Shown here piece by piece: positions 17,133-26,253 of a stretch of 64,000 nucleotides of DNA. The notes beneath the pieces are model-generated. The model saw only the letters and a program-made list of their open reading frames with translations. It had not been told where the DNA came from and made no database searches. The translations under genes were made by a program, and so were the position numbers. The stretch lies in the NCBI GenBank assembly GCA_023015825.1, contig JALKAW010000001.1:62001-126000 (forward strand), given 5' to 3'. The number at the start of each line of letters is the position of its first letter. Positions within the stretch are counted from its first letter, which is position 1. The stretch comes from Flavobacteriaceae bacterium S0862 (lineage in GTDB: Bacteria; Bacteroidota; Bacteroidia; Flavobacteriales; Flavobacteriaceae).

Positions 17133-18509
17133 ATGAAAAAAATTATCATTTTAATCATTAGTTGTATTGCTTTTTCATGTGTTGCTTCTCAAGAAAAAGT
17201 CAGTGAATCTGCTGTTTTGATTTCAAATGTTAACATTGTTGATGTTCGTACAGGAGATATTATTGAAAATCGACAAGTTGTTGTTGATTCTGGAAAAATT
17301 TCAAAAATTTCTGAGTCTATTTCTAATGTCGATAAATTTAAGACAACAATAAATGGAACAGGGAAGTTTTTAATACCTGGATTAGCCGAAATGCATGCAC
17401 ATATACCTCAACCATCAAATTCTAATCCTGAAATAGTAGATGAGACGTTATTTTTGTATTTATCTAATGGAATTACAACAATTAGAGGAATGTTGGGACA
17501 TCCATCTCATTTAGAATTGAAAGAAAAAGCTAAAAAGAAAGCTATTTTATCACCAAGGATTTATACTTCTAGCCCTTCATTAAATGGTAATTCAATTAAA
17601 ACTAAAGAAGAAGCTATCCAAAAAGTAACAACTTATAAGAAGGCTGGATATGATTTTTTGAAGATTCATCCAGGAATTAAGTTAGAAGTTTTTAACGCAG
17701 CAGTAAAAACAGCCAAAGAGTTAGAAATTCCTTTTGCAGGTCATGTCCCTGTGGATGTTGGTGTGCGTCATGCCATGGAAAGTGGCTTTGCTTCTATTGA
17801 TCATGTAGATGGGTTTCTTGAAGGTTTAGTGCCTCAATCTGCTAATGTAAAACCTAATGAAAATGGGTTTTTTGGATACAGTTTTTCATCATTAGCTAAT
17901 GTTGATGACATTGATGAATTAGTGTCAATGTCAAAAGAAAATAAAGTATGGATTGTTTCAACGCAAAGCTTATTTGAGCGCTGGTTTGCCCCAATAACTG
18001 CTGATGAATTATTGGAAGAGCCTGAGATGAAATACATGGCAAAATCTACCCTCGATAATTGGAAACGTAGAAAAGCACAATATACTGAGACGAAAGATTT
18101 TAGTGTGACCCAATGGGAAAAATTCAATGAGATTAGAAGGCAATTAATGTATAAGCTTCAAAAAAACGGTCATGGCATGTTGTTGGGCTCTGATGCGCCA
18201 CAATTATTTAATGTTCCAGGATTTTCAATTCATCATGAAATTGAGGGTATGAAAAAAGCTGGTTTAACCCCTTTAGAAATTATTCAATCAGGGACTATTA
18301 ATCCTGCTATTTATTTTGACGAGGAAGATGATTTTGGAGAAATCAAAGAAGGTTTGTCAGCCGATTTGATTTTACTAAATGCTAACCCGCTTGAAGATTT
18401 AAAGGCATTGAAAAATATTTCTGGAGTAATGGTTAGAGGTAAGTGGTTAACTAATGAAATCATTGATTCTAAGTTACTAGAAATTGCAAAAAGAAATATA
18501 AATAAATAA
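17133..18509 (+). CDS. Amidohydrolase lipoprotein 2
   Basis: Second tandem amidohydrolase, 458 residues from ATG 17133. The signal peptide ends in a lipobox-like CIAFSC. Metal ligands are in EMHAHI (His-x-His), FLKIHPG (Lys), AGHVPV and SIDHVDG (His) and GSDAPQ (Asp). It begins 11 bases after its neighbour. Sequence differs enough from the flanking two to suggest an older duplication with different substrates. Confidence 0.83.
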   Translation: MKKIIILIISCIAFSCVASQEKVSESAVLISNVNIVDVRTGDIIENRQVVVDSGKISKISESISNVDKFKTTINGTGKFLIPGLAEMHAHIPQPSNSNPEIVDETLFLYLSNGITTIRGMLGHPSHLELKEKAKKKAILSPRIYTSSPSLNGNSIKTKEEAIQKVTTYKKAGYDFLKIHPGIKLEVFNAAVKTAKELEIPFAGHVPVDVGVRHAMESGFASIDHVDGFLEGLVPQSANVKPNENGFFGYSFSSLANVDDIDELVSMSKENKVWIVSTQSLFERWFAPITADELLEEPEMKYMAKSTLDNWKRRKAQYTETKDFSVTQWEKFNEIRRQLMYKLQKNGHGMLLGSDAPQLFNVPGFSIHHEIEGMKKAGLTPLEIIQSGTINPAIYFDEEDDFGEIKEGLSADLILLNANPLEDLKALKNISGVMVRGKWLTNEIIDSKLLEIAKRNINK

Positions 18510-18516
18510 GATTAAT

Positions 18517-19761
18517 ATGAAGGCAGTATTTACAGTTTTATTCGGTTTTATAATATCAATCTCAAGCTCTCAAACATTGTTGAAACCTGACCGCGTTTTT
18601 GATGGTAATTATATTTATGAAGGTTGGGTTGTGTTGGTTAAAGGAAATAAAATATTAGAGGTTGGGCCATCTAGTAGTTTTAAAATACCCAAAGGAACAA
18701 AAGAAGTTGTTTTAAATGGTAAAACCTTGATGCCAGGATTAATTGAAGGACACTCACATGTGTTATTACACCCTTACAATGAAACTGTTTGGAATGACCA
18801 AGTTTTAAAAGAATCTCCTGTAGAGCGTTCTATAAGAGCAACAAATCATGTTAGAAATTCACTATTAGCTGGTGTAACTACAATGCGAGATTTGGGTGCT
18901 GAAGGTGCTGGTTATAGTGACGTATATATAAAAAAAACTATCGATGAAGGTATTATTATTGGTCCTAGACTTCTAGTTGCTGGTCCTGCTGTAGTCGCAA
19001 CAGGAGCTTATGGCCCTAAAGGATTCCACGATGGAGTAAAAGTGCCTTTAGGTGCTGAGGAAGCCAGTGGAAATGATGTGATTAAAATTGTTAGGCGACA
19101 ATTAGGGAATGGTGCCGATTTTATAAAAATTTATGCCGATTATCGTTGGAAATTAGGTGCGGTTTCCCAACCAACATTCACTTTGGATGAAATTAAACTC
19201 ATGGTAGAAGTTGCCGAAAGCGCAGGAAGTTATGTAGTAGCACATGCAAGTACACCTGAAGGTATGCGAAGAGCAATTTTGGGTGGTGTAGAAACGATTG
19301 AACATGGAGATGGAGGTACAGCCGAAATTTTCAAGCTTATGAAAGACAATGGTGTGGGTTTTTGTGCAACTATTGCAGCAGGTGATGCGATTACACAATA
19401 TAATGGATGGGAAAAAGGAAAAGAGCCTGAACCAGCTAGAATTCAACAGAAAAGAAAATCATTTAAATTGGCATTAGACTCTGGAGTTGATATTGTTTTT
19501 GGAGGTGACGTAGGTGTATTTACACATGGCGAAAACTATCGCGAATTAGAATTGATGGTCGAGTATGGTATGGATCCATTAAAGACTTTGCAATCTGCGA
19601 CATCATTAAATGCAAGGATATTTCATTTAGAGAATTTAGGGAATGTTAAAAAAGGATTTTTGGCAGATTTGATTGCTGTTGATGGTAATCCAACAAAAGA
19701 TATTAAGGCGATGCAGAATGTTCTTTTTGTAATGAAAGATGGGGTGATTTATAAAAATTAA
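18517..19761 (+). CDS. Exported amidohydrolase 3
   Basis: Third tandem amidohydrolase, 414 residues. A signal peptide of about 20 residues ends near SSSQ with no lipobox Cys, so the product is probably soluble in the periplasm. Ligands are in EGHSHVLLH, FIKIYADYRW (Lys), VAHAS, TIEHGDG and GGDVGV. It starts 7 bases after the previous gene and is followed by a hairpin with a T run, so it is the last gene of the unit. Confidence 0.85.
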   Translation: MKAVFTVLFGFIISISSSQTLLKPDRVFDGNYIYEGWVVLVKGNKILEVGPSSSFKIPKGTKEVVLNGKTLMPGLIEGHSHVLLHPYNETVWNDQVLKESPVERSIRATNHVRNSLLAGVTTMRDLGAEGAGYSDVYIKKTIDEGIIIGPRLLVAGPAVVATGAYGPKGFHDGVKVPLGAEEASGNDVIKIVRRQLGNGADFIKIYADYRWKLGAVSQPTFTLDEIKLMVEVAESAGSYVVAHASTPEGMRRAILGGVETIEHGDGGTAEIFKLMKDNGVGFCATIAAGDAITQYNGWEKGKEPEPARIQQKRKSFKLALDSGVDIVFGGDVGVFTHGENYRELELMVEYGMDPLKTLQSATSLNARIFHLENLGNVKKGFLADLIAVDGNPTKDIKAMQNVLFVMKDGVIYKN

Positions 19762-19769
19762 TAAAGTAT

Positions 19770-19802
19770 AAAAAAAACACTCTTTACAAAGTGTCTTTTT
19801 TT
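19770..19802 (+). terminator. Terminator, probably bidirectional
   Basis: Stem ACACT-TTT with AAAGTGT (one bulged C), flanked by an A run and a T run of seven. It ends the amidohydrolase unit on the plus strand and could also stop tRNA-Thr transcription on the minus strand. Confidence 0.8.
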
Positions 19803-19803
19803 G

Positions 19804-19877
19804 AGCCGATGGAGGGACTCGAACCCACGACCTGCTGATTACAAATCAGCTGCTCTAGCCAGCTGAGCTACATCGGC
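19804..19877 (-). tRNA. tRNA-Thr (anticodon TGT)
   Basis: Cloverleaf on the minus strand. The acceptor stem is GCCGATG with CATCGGC, the D arm includes GCTCAGCTGG, the anticodon stem is GCTGA/TCAGC with loop TTTGTAA and so anticodon TGT, and the T arm contains GGGTTCGAGTCCC. The 3' CCA is not encoded. No integrase or repeat lies beside it. Confidence 0.95.
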
Positions 19878-19922
19878 GTAATTGGCAGCAAATATAATTC
19901 TGTAAAATAAATTTGCAAATAT

Positions 19923-20771
19923 TTAGAAAACTTTTTTTCGAATATTTTTCCAGTGTAGTTGTCTTATAAATCTACCTTGATTCTTGTCAACAAGAAATAC
20001 CTGCTTTTGCCGTTTAGCTTTAAAATAACCAATCACCGAATTTAAAAAATAAGCCCCACTTCTTTTATTAAAAGCGCTTTTAAGAGAAGCAATAATAGTT
20101 AGAATAAAACCGAAACGCATTTTGTATAAAGCTTCCCCTCTTAAATGTTTTGTGTTTTTCGAATACGTATTCCCAGTTGGTTTTAGGTGTTTTACATGTA
20201 AATCTTTACTGGTTTGAACTTTCCACCCAAAATACTGAGCCAACAAAACATCGATAGAATCCCATCCAACCGATTCTTTTAAACCTCCAATATCTTCAAA
20301 ACATTTTTTTCTATAAGATTTTATTGGACCTCTAACATGATTTTTAGATGCAACCTTTTCAAACACCCATTTGTCTTTCTTTTTTACAAACGGAATACCT
20401 CCAGCGATTCCAATTTTTTTATCACTTTTAAATATTTTAGAAATTGACTCTAAATAGTTATTTGGGAAAATAATATCAGCATCATATTTACAAATTATAT
20501 CATAATTATCATCAAGTATCTCAAACCCCTTGTAGAATGCATTAATTACTTTAGCTCCTGGTATGTGCTCATTTGATGATGTTATATTAATTGAAGAGAC
20601 ACAATCATATTTTTTGGTATACTTTGAAATAATTTGAGGTGTTTTGTCCGATGAATTATCATTAACAACAACTACTTGTTTTGGCTGTAAAGTTTGATTA
20701 ACCAAGGATTCTAAAGCAAGACTTATTGTGTCTTCTTCATTATGAGCTGGTATTATAATGTAGAAATTCAT
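19923..20771 (-). CDS. Family 2 glycosyltransferase
   Basis: Inverting GT-A glycosyltransferase, 282 residues. The N-terminus IIIPAHNEEDTI is the nucleotide-sugar site, VVVNDNSSDKT follows, and the metal-binding DxD is in KYDADII near residue 98. No clear membrane helices, so it is probably cytosolic or peripheral. Its start overlaps the methyltransferase stop by one base. It is the last gene of the three-gene operon headed by the KAS III-like synthase. The sugar and acceptor are unknown. Confidence 0.85.
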   Translation of the reverse strand: MNFYIIIPAHNEEDTISLALESLVNQTLQPKQVVVVNDNSSDKTPQIISKYTKKYDCVSSINITSSNEHIPGAKVINAFYKGFEILDDNYDIICKYDADIIFPNNYLESISKIFKSDKKIGIAGGIPFVKKKDKWVFEKVASKNHVRGPIKSYRKKCFEDIGGLKESVGWDSIDVLLAQYFGWKVQTSKDLHVKHLKPTGNTYSKNTKHLRGEALYKMRFGFILTIIASLKSAFNKRSGAYFLNSVIGYFKAKRQKQVFLVDKNQGRFIRQLHWKNIRKKVF

Positions 20772-21292
20772 TATCTTCTTTCAGCATAAACAATGTAATA
20801 GCGAGGTGTAAACCATCTTAAAATTGGTCTAAATCCAATTTTTTTAGTGGGATTGGTCCATTTTTTCCTGTCAATAATTTTCCAACCAGCTTTTTCGAGT
20901 AGCCAATCAAACTGCCAATCTTCAAATTCGTGGTAATGTCTATCCCATTTGTCAGTTTTACTTCTATATGCTGTCGAGAACCATAACCTAAGAGGCACAC
21001 TTGCAACAAGCTTGTTTCCTTTAATACTTTTTAGGACACTAAAAGGTGATAGTAAATGTTCAAAAATCTCAAAAGCAGTGACTACTTCCGCGTTAGATTT
21101 TTCAATATTTGAAGTATCAATGTCTATATCTTCTCCTTTGGTGTTTTCTACTTTATAGCCATGATCTTTCATGACTTTAGTAAATGGGTTTTCGACACCT
21201 AAATCTAAAATTGGAGACGTTGTAGAGATGTGTTTTTGTAAAAATTGAAATGTGAGTTTATAACGCTTATGCGGAAATTTACCTTCGTACAT
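20771..21292 (-). CDS. Class I SAM methyltransferase-like protein
   Basis: A 173-residue protein with a reduced Rossmann methyltransferase fold: the SAM loop is ILDLGVENPFT near residue 28, an acidic segment GEDIDIDT follows strand 2, and FEIFEHL near residue 75 matches the post-strand-4 motif of Methyltransf_11-type enzymes. It is shorter than typical members (200-250). It sits one base after the synthase gene and overlaps the glycosyltransferase by one base. The substrate may be a lipid or glycan made with these partners; this is inference. Confidence 0.75.
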   Translation of the reverse strand: MYEGKFPHKRYKLTFQFLQKHISTTSPILDLGVENPFTKVMKDHGYKVENTKGEDIDIDTSNIEKSNAEVVTAFEIFEHLLSPFSVLKSIKGNKLVASVPLRLWFSTAYRSKTDKWDRHYHEFEDWQFDWLLEKAGWKIIDRKKWTNPTKKIGFRPILRWFTPRYYIVYAERR

Positions 21293-21293
21293 T

Positions 21294-22352
21294 TTATACC
21301 TTGTATACTATAGCATTAATATTCATCCCAGCTCCAACACTTGCAAACAAAATAATGTCACCTTTGTTTATGCTGTGACCTTTTAATTTGCCTTTTAAAA
21401 TCATATCGTATAATGTTGGTACAGTTGCAACACTAGAATTACCAAGTTTGTTTATTGTCATTGGCATAATGTCTTTGGGCATGTCCATATTATGTAATTT
21501 GTAAAAACGCTTTACAATGGCTTCATCCATTTTTTCATTAGCTTGGTGAATTAATATTTTTTTAATATCACCCACAGGTATTTCAGTTTGTTCAAGACAA
21601 GATTTCATTGCTTGAGGAACATTGTTTAATGCAAACTCATATATTTTGCGACCATACATTTTAATGTATCGACGTTTGTCTGTGACTTCTGGATTGTTAG
21701 TTTCTCCAAAATAGATAAAATGGGCTTCATCATAGGTAAAAGTAGCAGTATCGTGTGCTAGAATACCTCCTTCTTCATTGGTAGCTTCGATAACAGTTGC
21801 AGCTGCTCCATCAGAATAAATCATGGAATCCCTATCATGTTTATCTACAACTCTTGATAATGTTTCAGAGCCAATTACTAAACATTTTTTTGCCATTCCA
21901 GCTTTAATGAATGCTTGAGCTTGAATGACACCTTCAACCCAACCTGGGCATCCAAAAAGGATATCATAACCAACACATTTAGGGTTTTTGATCCCAAGAA
22001 GATGTTTTACACGAGATGCAATACTTGGGACCGTATCACTTTGGTCGGTATTATGTTTGATATCTCCATAGTTGTGTGCAACTATAATATAATCTAGTTC
22101 TTCAGGATTAATTTTTGCATCTGCTATGGCTTTTTCAGCTGCGTAAGTCGCAATATCAGAATTATTTAATTTGTCTTTAATATAGCGCCTTTCATCTATT
22201 CCAGTAATGGCTTTAAATTTCTCAACAATAACTTCATTAGAGTTGTTTATTGGAGAGCCATCGGCATTCAAAAATTCGTGATTGTAAAAATTTTCGTTCG
22301 TTTCAATTCGGCTAGGAATATAACTTCCAGTACCTGTAATCTTGATATTCAT
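21294..22352 (-). CDS. 3-oxoacyl-ACP synthase III-like enzyme
   Basis: Thiolase-fold condensing enzyme of the KAS III/FabH group, 352 residues, longer than housekeeping FabH (about 320). The Cys-His-Asn triad is intact: Cys in LFGCPGWV, His in LIHQANEKMD, Asn in KLGNSSVATVP. A dimer-interface loop with GDIKHNTDQSDTVPS is expanded. It heads an operon with a methyltransferase and a glycosyltransferase. That setting suggests a dedicated lipid or polyketide-like starter step, not bulk fatty-acid initiation. Its promoter lies inside a long inverted repeat. Confidence 0.82.
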   Translation of the reverse strand: MNIKITGTGSYIPSRIETNENFYNHEFLNADGSPINNSNEVIVEKFKAITGIDERRYIKDKLNNSDIATYAAEKAIADAKINPEELDYIIVAHNYGDIKHNTDQSDTVPSIASRVKHLLGIKNPKCVGYDILFGCPGWVEGVIQAQAFIKAGMAKKCLVIGSETLSRVVDKHDRDSMIYSDGAAATVIEATNEEGGILAHDTATFTYDEAHFIYFGETNNPEVTDKRRYIKMYGRKIYEFALNNVPQAMKSCLEQTEIPVGDIKKILIHQANEKMDEAIVKRFYKLHNMDMPKDIMPMTINKLGNSSVATVPTLYDMILKGKLKGHSINKGDIILFASVGAGMNINAIVYKV

Positions 22353-22362
22353 AAATAAAAAG

Positions 22363-22420
22363 TTGCCTTTAATTTTTGCTAATGTAACGAATATAATAGC
22401 AAAAAATTAAAGGCAAAAAG
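22363..22420 (-). promoter_or_regulatory. Inverted repeat enclosing the KAS III operon promoter
   Basis: Arms at 22363-22381 and 22397-22416 match over 19 of 20 positions (one bulge) around a 15-base loop. On the minus strand TTTTTG at the outer edge of the upstream arm (22414-22419) and TATATTCG in the loop (22388-22395) are spaced 18 bases apart, as expected for -33 and -7 boxes. The transcript would then start with the second arm, about 30 bases before the ATG. The site could instead be, or also be, the gcvP terminator, since a T-rich stretch follows. Confidence 0.6.
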
Positions 22421-22453
22421 GGTTTTAGTTTATTTTACGATGTTCAACAGCTT

Positions 22454-25303
22454 TTAGGCTTCCATAAATTCTTCAATAGGAGCACAAGTACAGATTAAAT
22501 TTCTGTCCCCATAAGCATCATCTACACGTCTTACAGATGGCCAAAATTTGTTGTCATTTACGTAATCCAATGGAAAAGCAGCCTCGGTTCTACTATAAGG
22601 TAAATCCCAAGTATCGGCAGTTAGCATAGCCATAGTATGTGGTGCATTTTTAAGCACATTATTAGGGTTGTCCTTATCTGCTAATTCAATTTCTTTTCTA
22701 ATAGAAATCATAGCTTCACAAAAACGATCTATTTCTGCTTTACTTTCACTTTCGGTTGGCTCAATCATCAAAGTACCTGCTACTGGGAATGAAACCGTTG
22801 GCGCATGGAAACCATAATCCATTAGGCGTTTAGCAATATCGCTAACTTCAATACCATGTGCTTTAAATGCTCTACAATCAACAATCATTTCATGCGCTGC
22901 ACGACCTTGCTCTCCTGAATATAAAGTATCAAAATGTCCTTCTAAACGTTGTTTTAAATAATTAGCATTTAAAATGGCGATTTTGGTAGAATCTGTAAGA
23001 CCTTCGACACCTAACATACAGATGTAACCATACGAGATTAAGCAGGCCAAGGCAGAACCATAAGGTGCAGCAGAAATAGCTGTAATGCCTTTTTCTCCTC
23101 CAACATTAATTATTGGATTCCCAGGTAAGAATGGCGCTAATTGTTTTGCAACACAAATTGGACCAACACCTGGACCACCACCACCATGTGGGATAGCAAA
23201 TGTTTTATGTAAGTTTAAATGGCATACATCTGCACCGATATTTCCAGGATTAGTTAATCCTACTTGGGCATTCATGTTGGCACCATCCATATATACTTGT
23301 CCACCATTGTCATGGATAATTTGTGTGATTTCTTTAATAGCGGATTCGTAAACACCATGTGTTGATGGATAAGTAACCATTAATGCAGACAAATTCTCTT
23401 TATGAAGCTCGGCTTTTTCACGTAAGTCATCAACATCTATATTTCCTTCTTCAGTAGATTTTGTAACTACTACTTTCATTCCAGCCATTACAGCACTTGC
23501 TGGATTTGTTCCATGAGCAGATGATGGTATTAAACAAATATTTCTGTGATGATCACCACGAGATTCGTGGTAAGCTTTAATAACCATTAACCCTGCATAT
23601 TCACCTTGAGCACCAGAATTTGGTTGCAATGATGTGGCAGCAAAACCTGTAATTTCAGTTAATTGGTCTTCTAATTTTTTAAGAACTGTTAAATAGCCCT
23701 CTACCTGATTTAAAGGAGCAAAAGGGTGAATGTTTCCCCAGTTTGACCAACTAAGTGGTAACATTTCAGCAGCTGCGTTTAGCTTCATTGTACATGAACC
23801 TAACGAAATCATTGAGTGGTTTAAAGATAAATCTTTACGCTCTAAAGATTTTATATAACGCATTAAATCGGTTTCAGAATGATAGGCGTTGAATACCTCA
23901 TTCTCTAAAAAAGCAGATGTTCTTTTTACCTCGTTTAATATATTATTTGCTTTTGTGATAGAGGTTAATTCATTTTTTGATTTACCAGCTAATTCAACAA
24001 AAATTGAAATAATCGCATTTACATCTTTAAGTGTGGTCGTTTCATTCAACGCAATTGTTACTGTATCTGCATCAGGGTAATAAAAATTTACTTCTTTAGC
24101 TTCAGCTATTGCTTTTACTGAATTTGCATTAGCTTTAATTTTTAAAGTATCAAAATATGCTGAATTTTCTTGAACAAAGCCTAAATCTTGTAAAGCACTG
24201 TCTAAGCTGCTTGTTGCATTATGAACTTTATCAGCTATGTATTGTAATCCTTTAGGGCCATGATACACAGCATACATTCCAGCCATAACTGCTAACAAAA
24301 CTTGAGCAGTACATATGTTTGAAGTTGCTTTATCACGCTTAATATGTTGCTCTCTTGTTTGTAAGGCCATACGTAAAGCACGATTTCCATTAGTGTCTTT
24401 AGTAACACCAATGATACGTCCAGGGATATTTCGTTTGTACTCTTCTTTTGTTGCAAAATATGCAGCGTGAGGACCTCCATAACCCATTGGTATTCCAAAA
24501 CGTTGCGTGGTTCCTACTACGACATCTGCACCAAATTTTCCGGGAGCTTCAAGTTTTACTAAGCTTAAAATATCTGCAGCAACAGCTACTTTAATATTTG
24601 ATTCGTTTGCTTTAGCTATAAACGATTTTATATCTTGAATTTGTCCATGTTTCCCTGGATATTGAATGATAGCAGCAAAATATTCGGATGAATAATCAAA
24701 ATCATTTGCATTTCCAACAACCAATTCAATTCCTAATGGATTTGATCTTGTTTGTAAAAGCGATAATGTTTGTGGTAAGATTTGATCATCTACAAAGAAT
24801 TTTAAAACGTTATCTTTCTTTTGCTGACGTTCTCTTACAGCAAACAATAAAGCCATGGCTTCAGCTGCAGCAGTACTCTCATCTAACAATGATGCGTTAG
24901 CTATTTCCATACCTGTAAGGTCAGTAACCATGGTTTGGAAATTTAAAAGTGCCTCTAAACGACCTTGAGCGATTTCTGCTTGATAAGGTGTGTAAGCTGT
25001 ATACCAACCTGGATTTTCAAGAATATTTCGTTGAATAACAGCAGGCAAATTTGAAGGGTGATATCCCAAACCAATGTAAGACTTGAACACTTTGTTTTTT
25101 GAAGCCATATCATGTATGTGTTGCAAGTACTCTTGCTCACTCATAGCAGCATCCAAATTAAGAGGTTGCTGTAATCTAATATTATCAGGAATGGTTTCAG
25201 TAATTAGTTGTTCTATAGATGATGCTCCAATAGTTTTTAGCATATCCTCATGGTCGCTACTTCTAGGTCCAATGTGGCGTAGTGCAAACGAATCTGTATT
25301 CAT
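22454..25303 (-). CDS. gcvP: Glycine dehydrogenase (decarboxylating), P-protein of the glycine cleavage system
   Basis: PLP enzyme that decarboxylates glycine and passes the aminomethyl group to lipoylated H-protein. At 949 residues it is the long single-chain form, with both halves in one polypeptide. The PLP Lys is in HLNLHKTFAIPHGGGGPG near residue 700, and SLGSCTMKLNAA marks the start of the second half. gcvH and gcvT are not in the window, so this gene stands alone. No glycine riboswitch was found in the 119 bases upstream. Confidence 0.95.
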   Translation of the reverse strand: MNTDSFALRHIGPRSSDHEDMLKTIGASSIEQLITETIPDNIRLQQPLNLDAAMSEQEYLQHIHDMASKNKVFKSYIGLGYHPSNLPAVIQRNILENPGWYTAYTPYQAEIAQGRLEALLNFQTMVTDLTGMEIANASLLDESTAAAEAMALLFAVRERQQKKDNVLKFFVDDQILPQTLSLLQTRSNPLGIELVVGNANDFDYSSEYFAAIIQYPGKHGQIQDIKSFIAKANESNIKVAVAADILSLVKLEAPGKFGADVVVGTTQRFGIPMGYGGPHAAYFATKEEYKRNIPGRIIGVTKDTNGNRALRMALQTREQHIKRDKATSNICTAQVLLAVMAGMYAVYHGPKGLQYIADKVHNATSSLDSALQDLGFVQENSAYFDTLKIKANANSVKAIAEAKEVNFYYPDADTVTIALNETTTLKDVNAIISIFVELAGKSKNELTSITKANNILNEVKRTSAFLENEVFNAYHSETDLMRYIKSLERKDLSLNHSMISLGSCTMKLNAAAEMLPLSWSNWGNIHPFAPLNQVEGYLTVLKKLEDQLTEITGFAATSLQPNSGAQGEYAGLMVIKAYHESRGDHHRNICLIPSSAHGTNPASAVMAGMKVVVTKSTEEGNIDVDDLREKAELHKENLSALMVTYPSTHGVYESAIKEITQIIHDNGGQVYMDGANMNAQVGLTNPGNIGADVCHLNLHKTFAIPHGGGGPGVGPICVAKQLAPFLPGNPIINVGGEKGITAISAAPYGSALACLISYGYICMLGVEGLTDSTKIAILNANYLKQRLEGHFDTLYSGEQGRAAHEMIVDCRAFKAHGIEVSDIAKRLMDYGFHAPTVSFPVAGTLMIEPTESESKAEIDRFCEAMISIRKEIELADKDNPNNVLKNAPHTMAMLTADTWDLPYSRTEAAFPLDYVNDNKFWPSVRRVDDAYGDRNLICTCAPIEEFMEA

Positions 25304-25328
25304 ACTGTAAAGGTTGAGTTTTGAAGAG

Positions 25329-25336
25329 CAAAATTA
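25329..25336 (-). promoter_or_regulatory. Predicted gcvP promoter -7 box
   Basis: TAATTTTG followed by C on the minus strand, 25 bases before the gcvP ATG, matching the Bacteroidota -7 consensus TAnnTTTG. No convincing -33 TTTG is seen. Confidence 0.5.
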
Positions 25337-25410
25337 AGGAAATAAAAGCGGTTTTAATATGCTAATATTGAAAGTTTTTAACCATTTTAAGTCATTATTA
25401 ACAGTTTGAC

Positions 25411-25419
25411 TAAATTTGC
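25411..25419 (+). promoter_or_regulatory. Predicted leaderless promoter of the UbiA-like gene
   Basis: TAAATTTGC lies three bases before the ATG at 25423. With the usual spacing from -7 box to start site, transcription would begin at or next to the A of the ATG. No clear -33 box is visible. Confidence 0.5.
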
Positions 25420-25422
25420 ATT

Positions 25423-26253
25423 ATGCAAGTGCTAAAACGGCTTTTCGATTTTTACATAAATAGTAGTATGCATGTTGCTTTCGCTGTATGCGGATTGGTA
25501 TGGGTAACATTGTTGAATTTTAATGTTGGAGCTAATCTAGATTTTATCTATTTCATATTTTTTGCGACACTAACTGGTTATAATTTTGTGAAGTATTTTG
25601 GATTGGCAAAGTTTCATCATCGTAGTTTGGCGAGTTGGTTAAAAGCTATTCAAATATTTTCGTTTTTGTGTTTTCTTGGGTTATGCTATTTTACATTTAA
25701 ATTAAAAACAGAGACATTACTTTATTTTATTGGTTTAGGTGTGGTTACATTTTTATATGCCATTCCTTTTCTTCCTAAGAAAATATTTTTGGATGCAGGT
25801 AATTTAAGAGCAATTAGTGGTTTAAAAATTTATGTAATTGCATTTGTTTGGATGTGCGTAACAGTTATTATTCCTTTATTAAATGAAGATTATAGCCTTA
25901 ACAATGATGTGTTAATTGAAGCAATACAGCGTTACTTGTATGTTATTATTGCTATGTTGCCTTTTGAGATTAGGGATATGAGATATGATAGTCTCAAGTT
26001 ATCAACAATCCCTCAACGTATAGGTATTGCAAGAACAAAAATTATTGGAGTTTTATTGACTGTACTTGTGTTTCTTTTAGAATTTTTTAAGGACGAATTT
26101 TGGTTTAACAAAATGATTATTTTAGGAATAATCTGTATGTTGTTATTTGCTTCTTTACTGCTAAGTAATATTAATCAGAAGAAATATTTTAGTGGGTTTT
26201 GGGTAGAAGGAATTCCTATAATTTGGGCAATTTTGGTAACTGCCAATTACTGA
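25423..26253 (+). CDS. UbiA-like polytopic membrane protein
   Basis: A 276-residue protein with about eight hydrophobic segments, resembling the UbiA prenyltransferase superfamily. The second Asp-rich motif is recognisable (FEIRDMRYDSL near residue 185), but the first, normally NDxxD, is replaced by TGYNFVKYFG, so prenyl-diphosphate binding is doubtful. The start MQVLKRLFDFYINSS looks natural for this group. Its last seven bases overlap the convergent small gene at 26247. Function unknown. Confidence 0.65.
   Translation: MQVLKRLFDFYINSSMHVAFAVCGLVWVTLLNFNVGANLDFIYFIFFATLTGYNFVKYFGLAKFHHRSLASWLKAIQIFSFLCFLGLCYFTFKLKTETLLYFIGLGVVTFLYAIPFLPKKIFLDAGNLRAISGLKIYVIAFVWMCVTVIIPLLNEDYSLNNDVLIEAIQRYLYVIIAMLPFEIRDMRYDSLKLSTIPQRIGIARTKIIGVLLTVLVFLLEFFKDEFWFNKMIILGIICMLLFASLLLSNINQKKYFSGFWVEGIPIIWAILVTANY

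Noticed and set aside
19804-19922. Integration site at tRNA-Thr
   Set aside because: No integrase, no repeat of the tRNA 3' end and no phage-like genes nearby.
25304-25422. Glycine riboswitch upstream of gcvP
   Set aside because: Only 119 bases are available, shared with a divergent gene, and no aptamer-like helices or conserved loops were seen.
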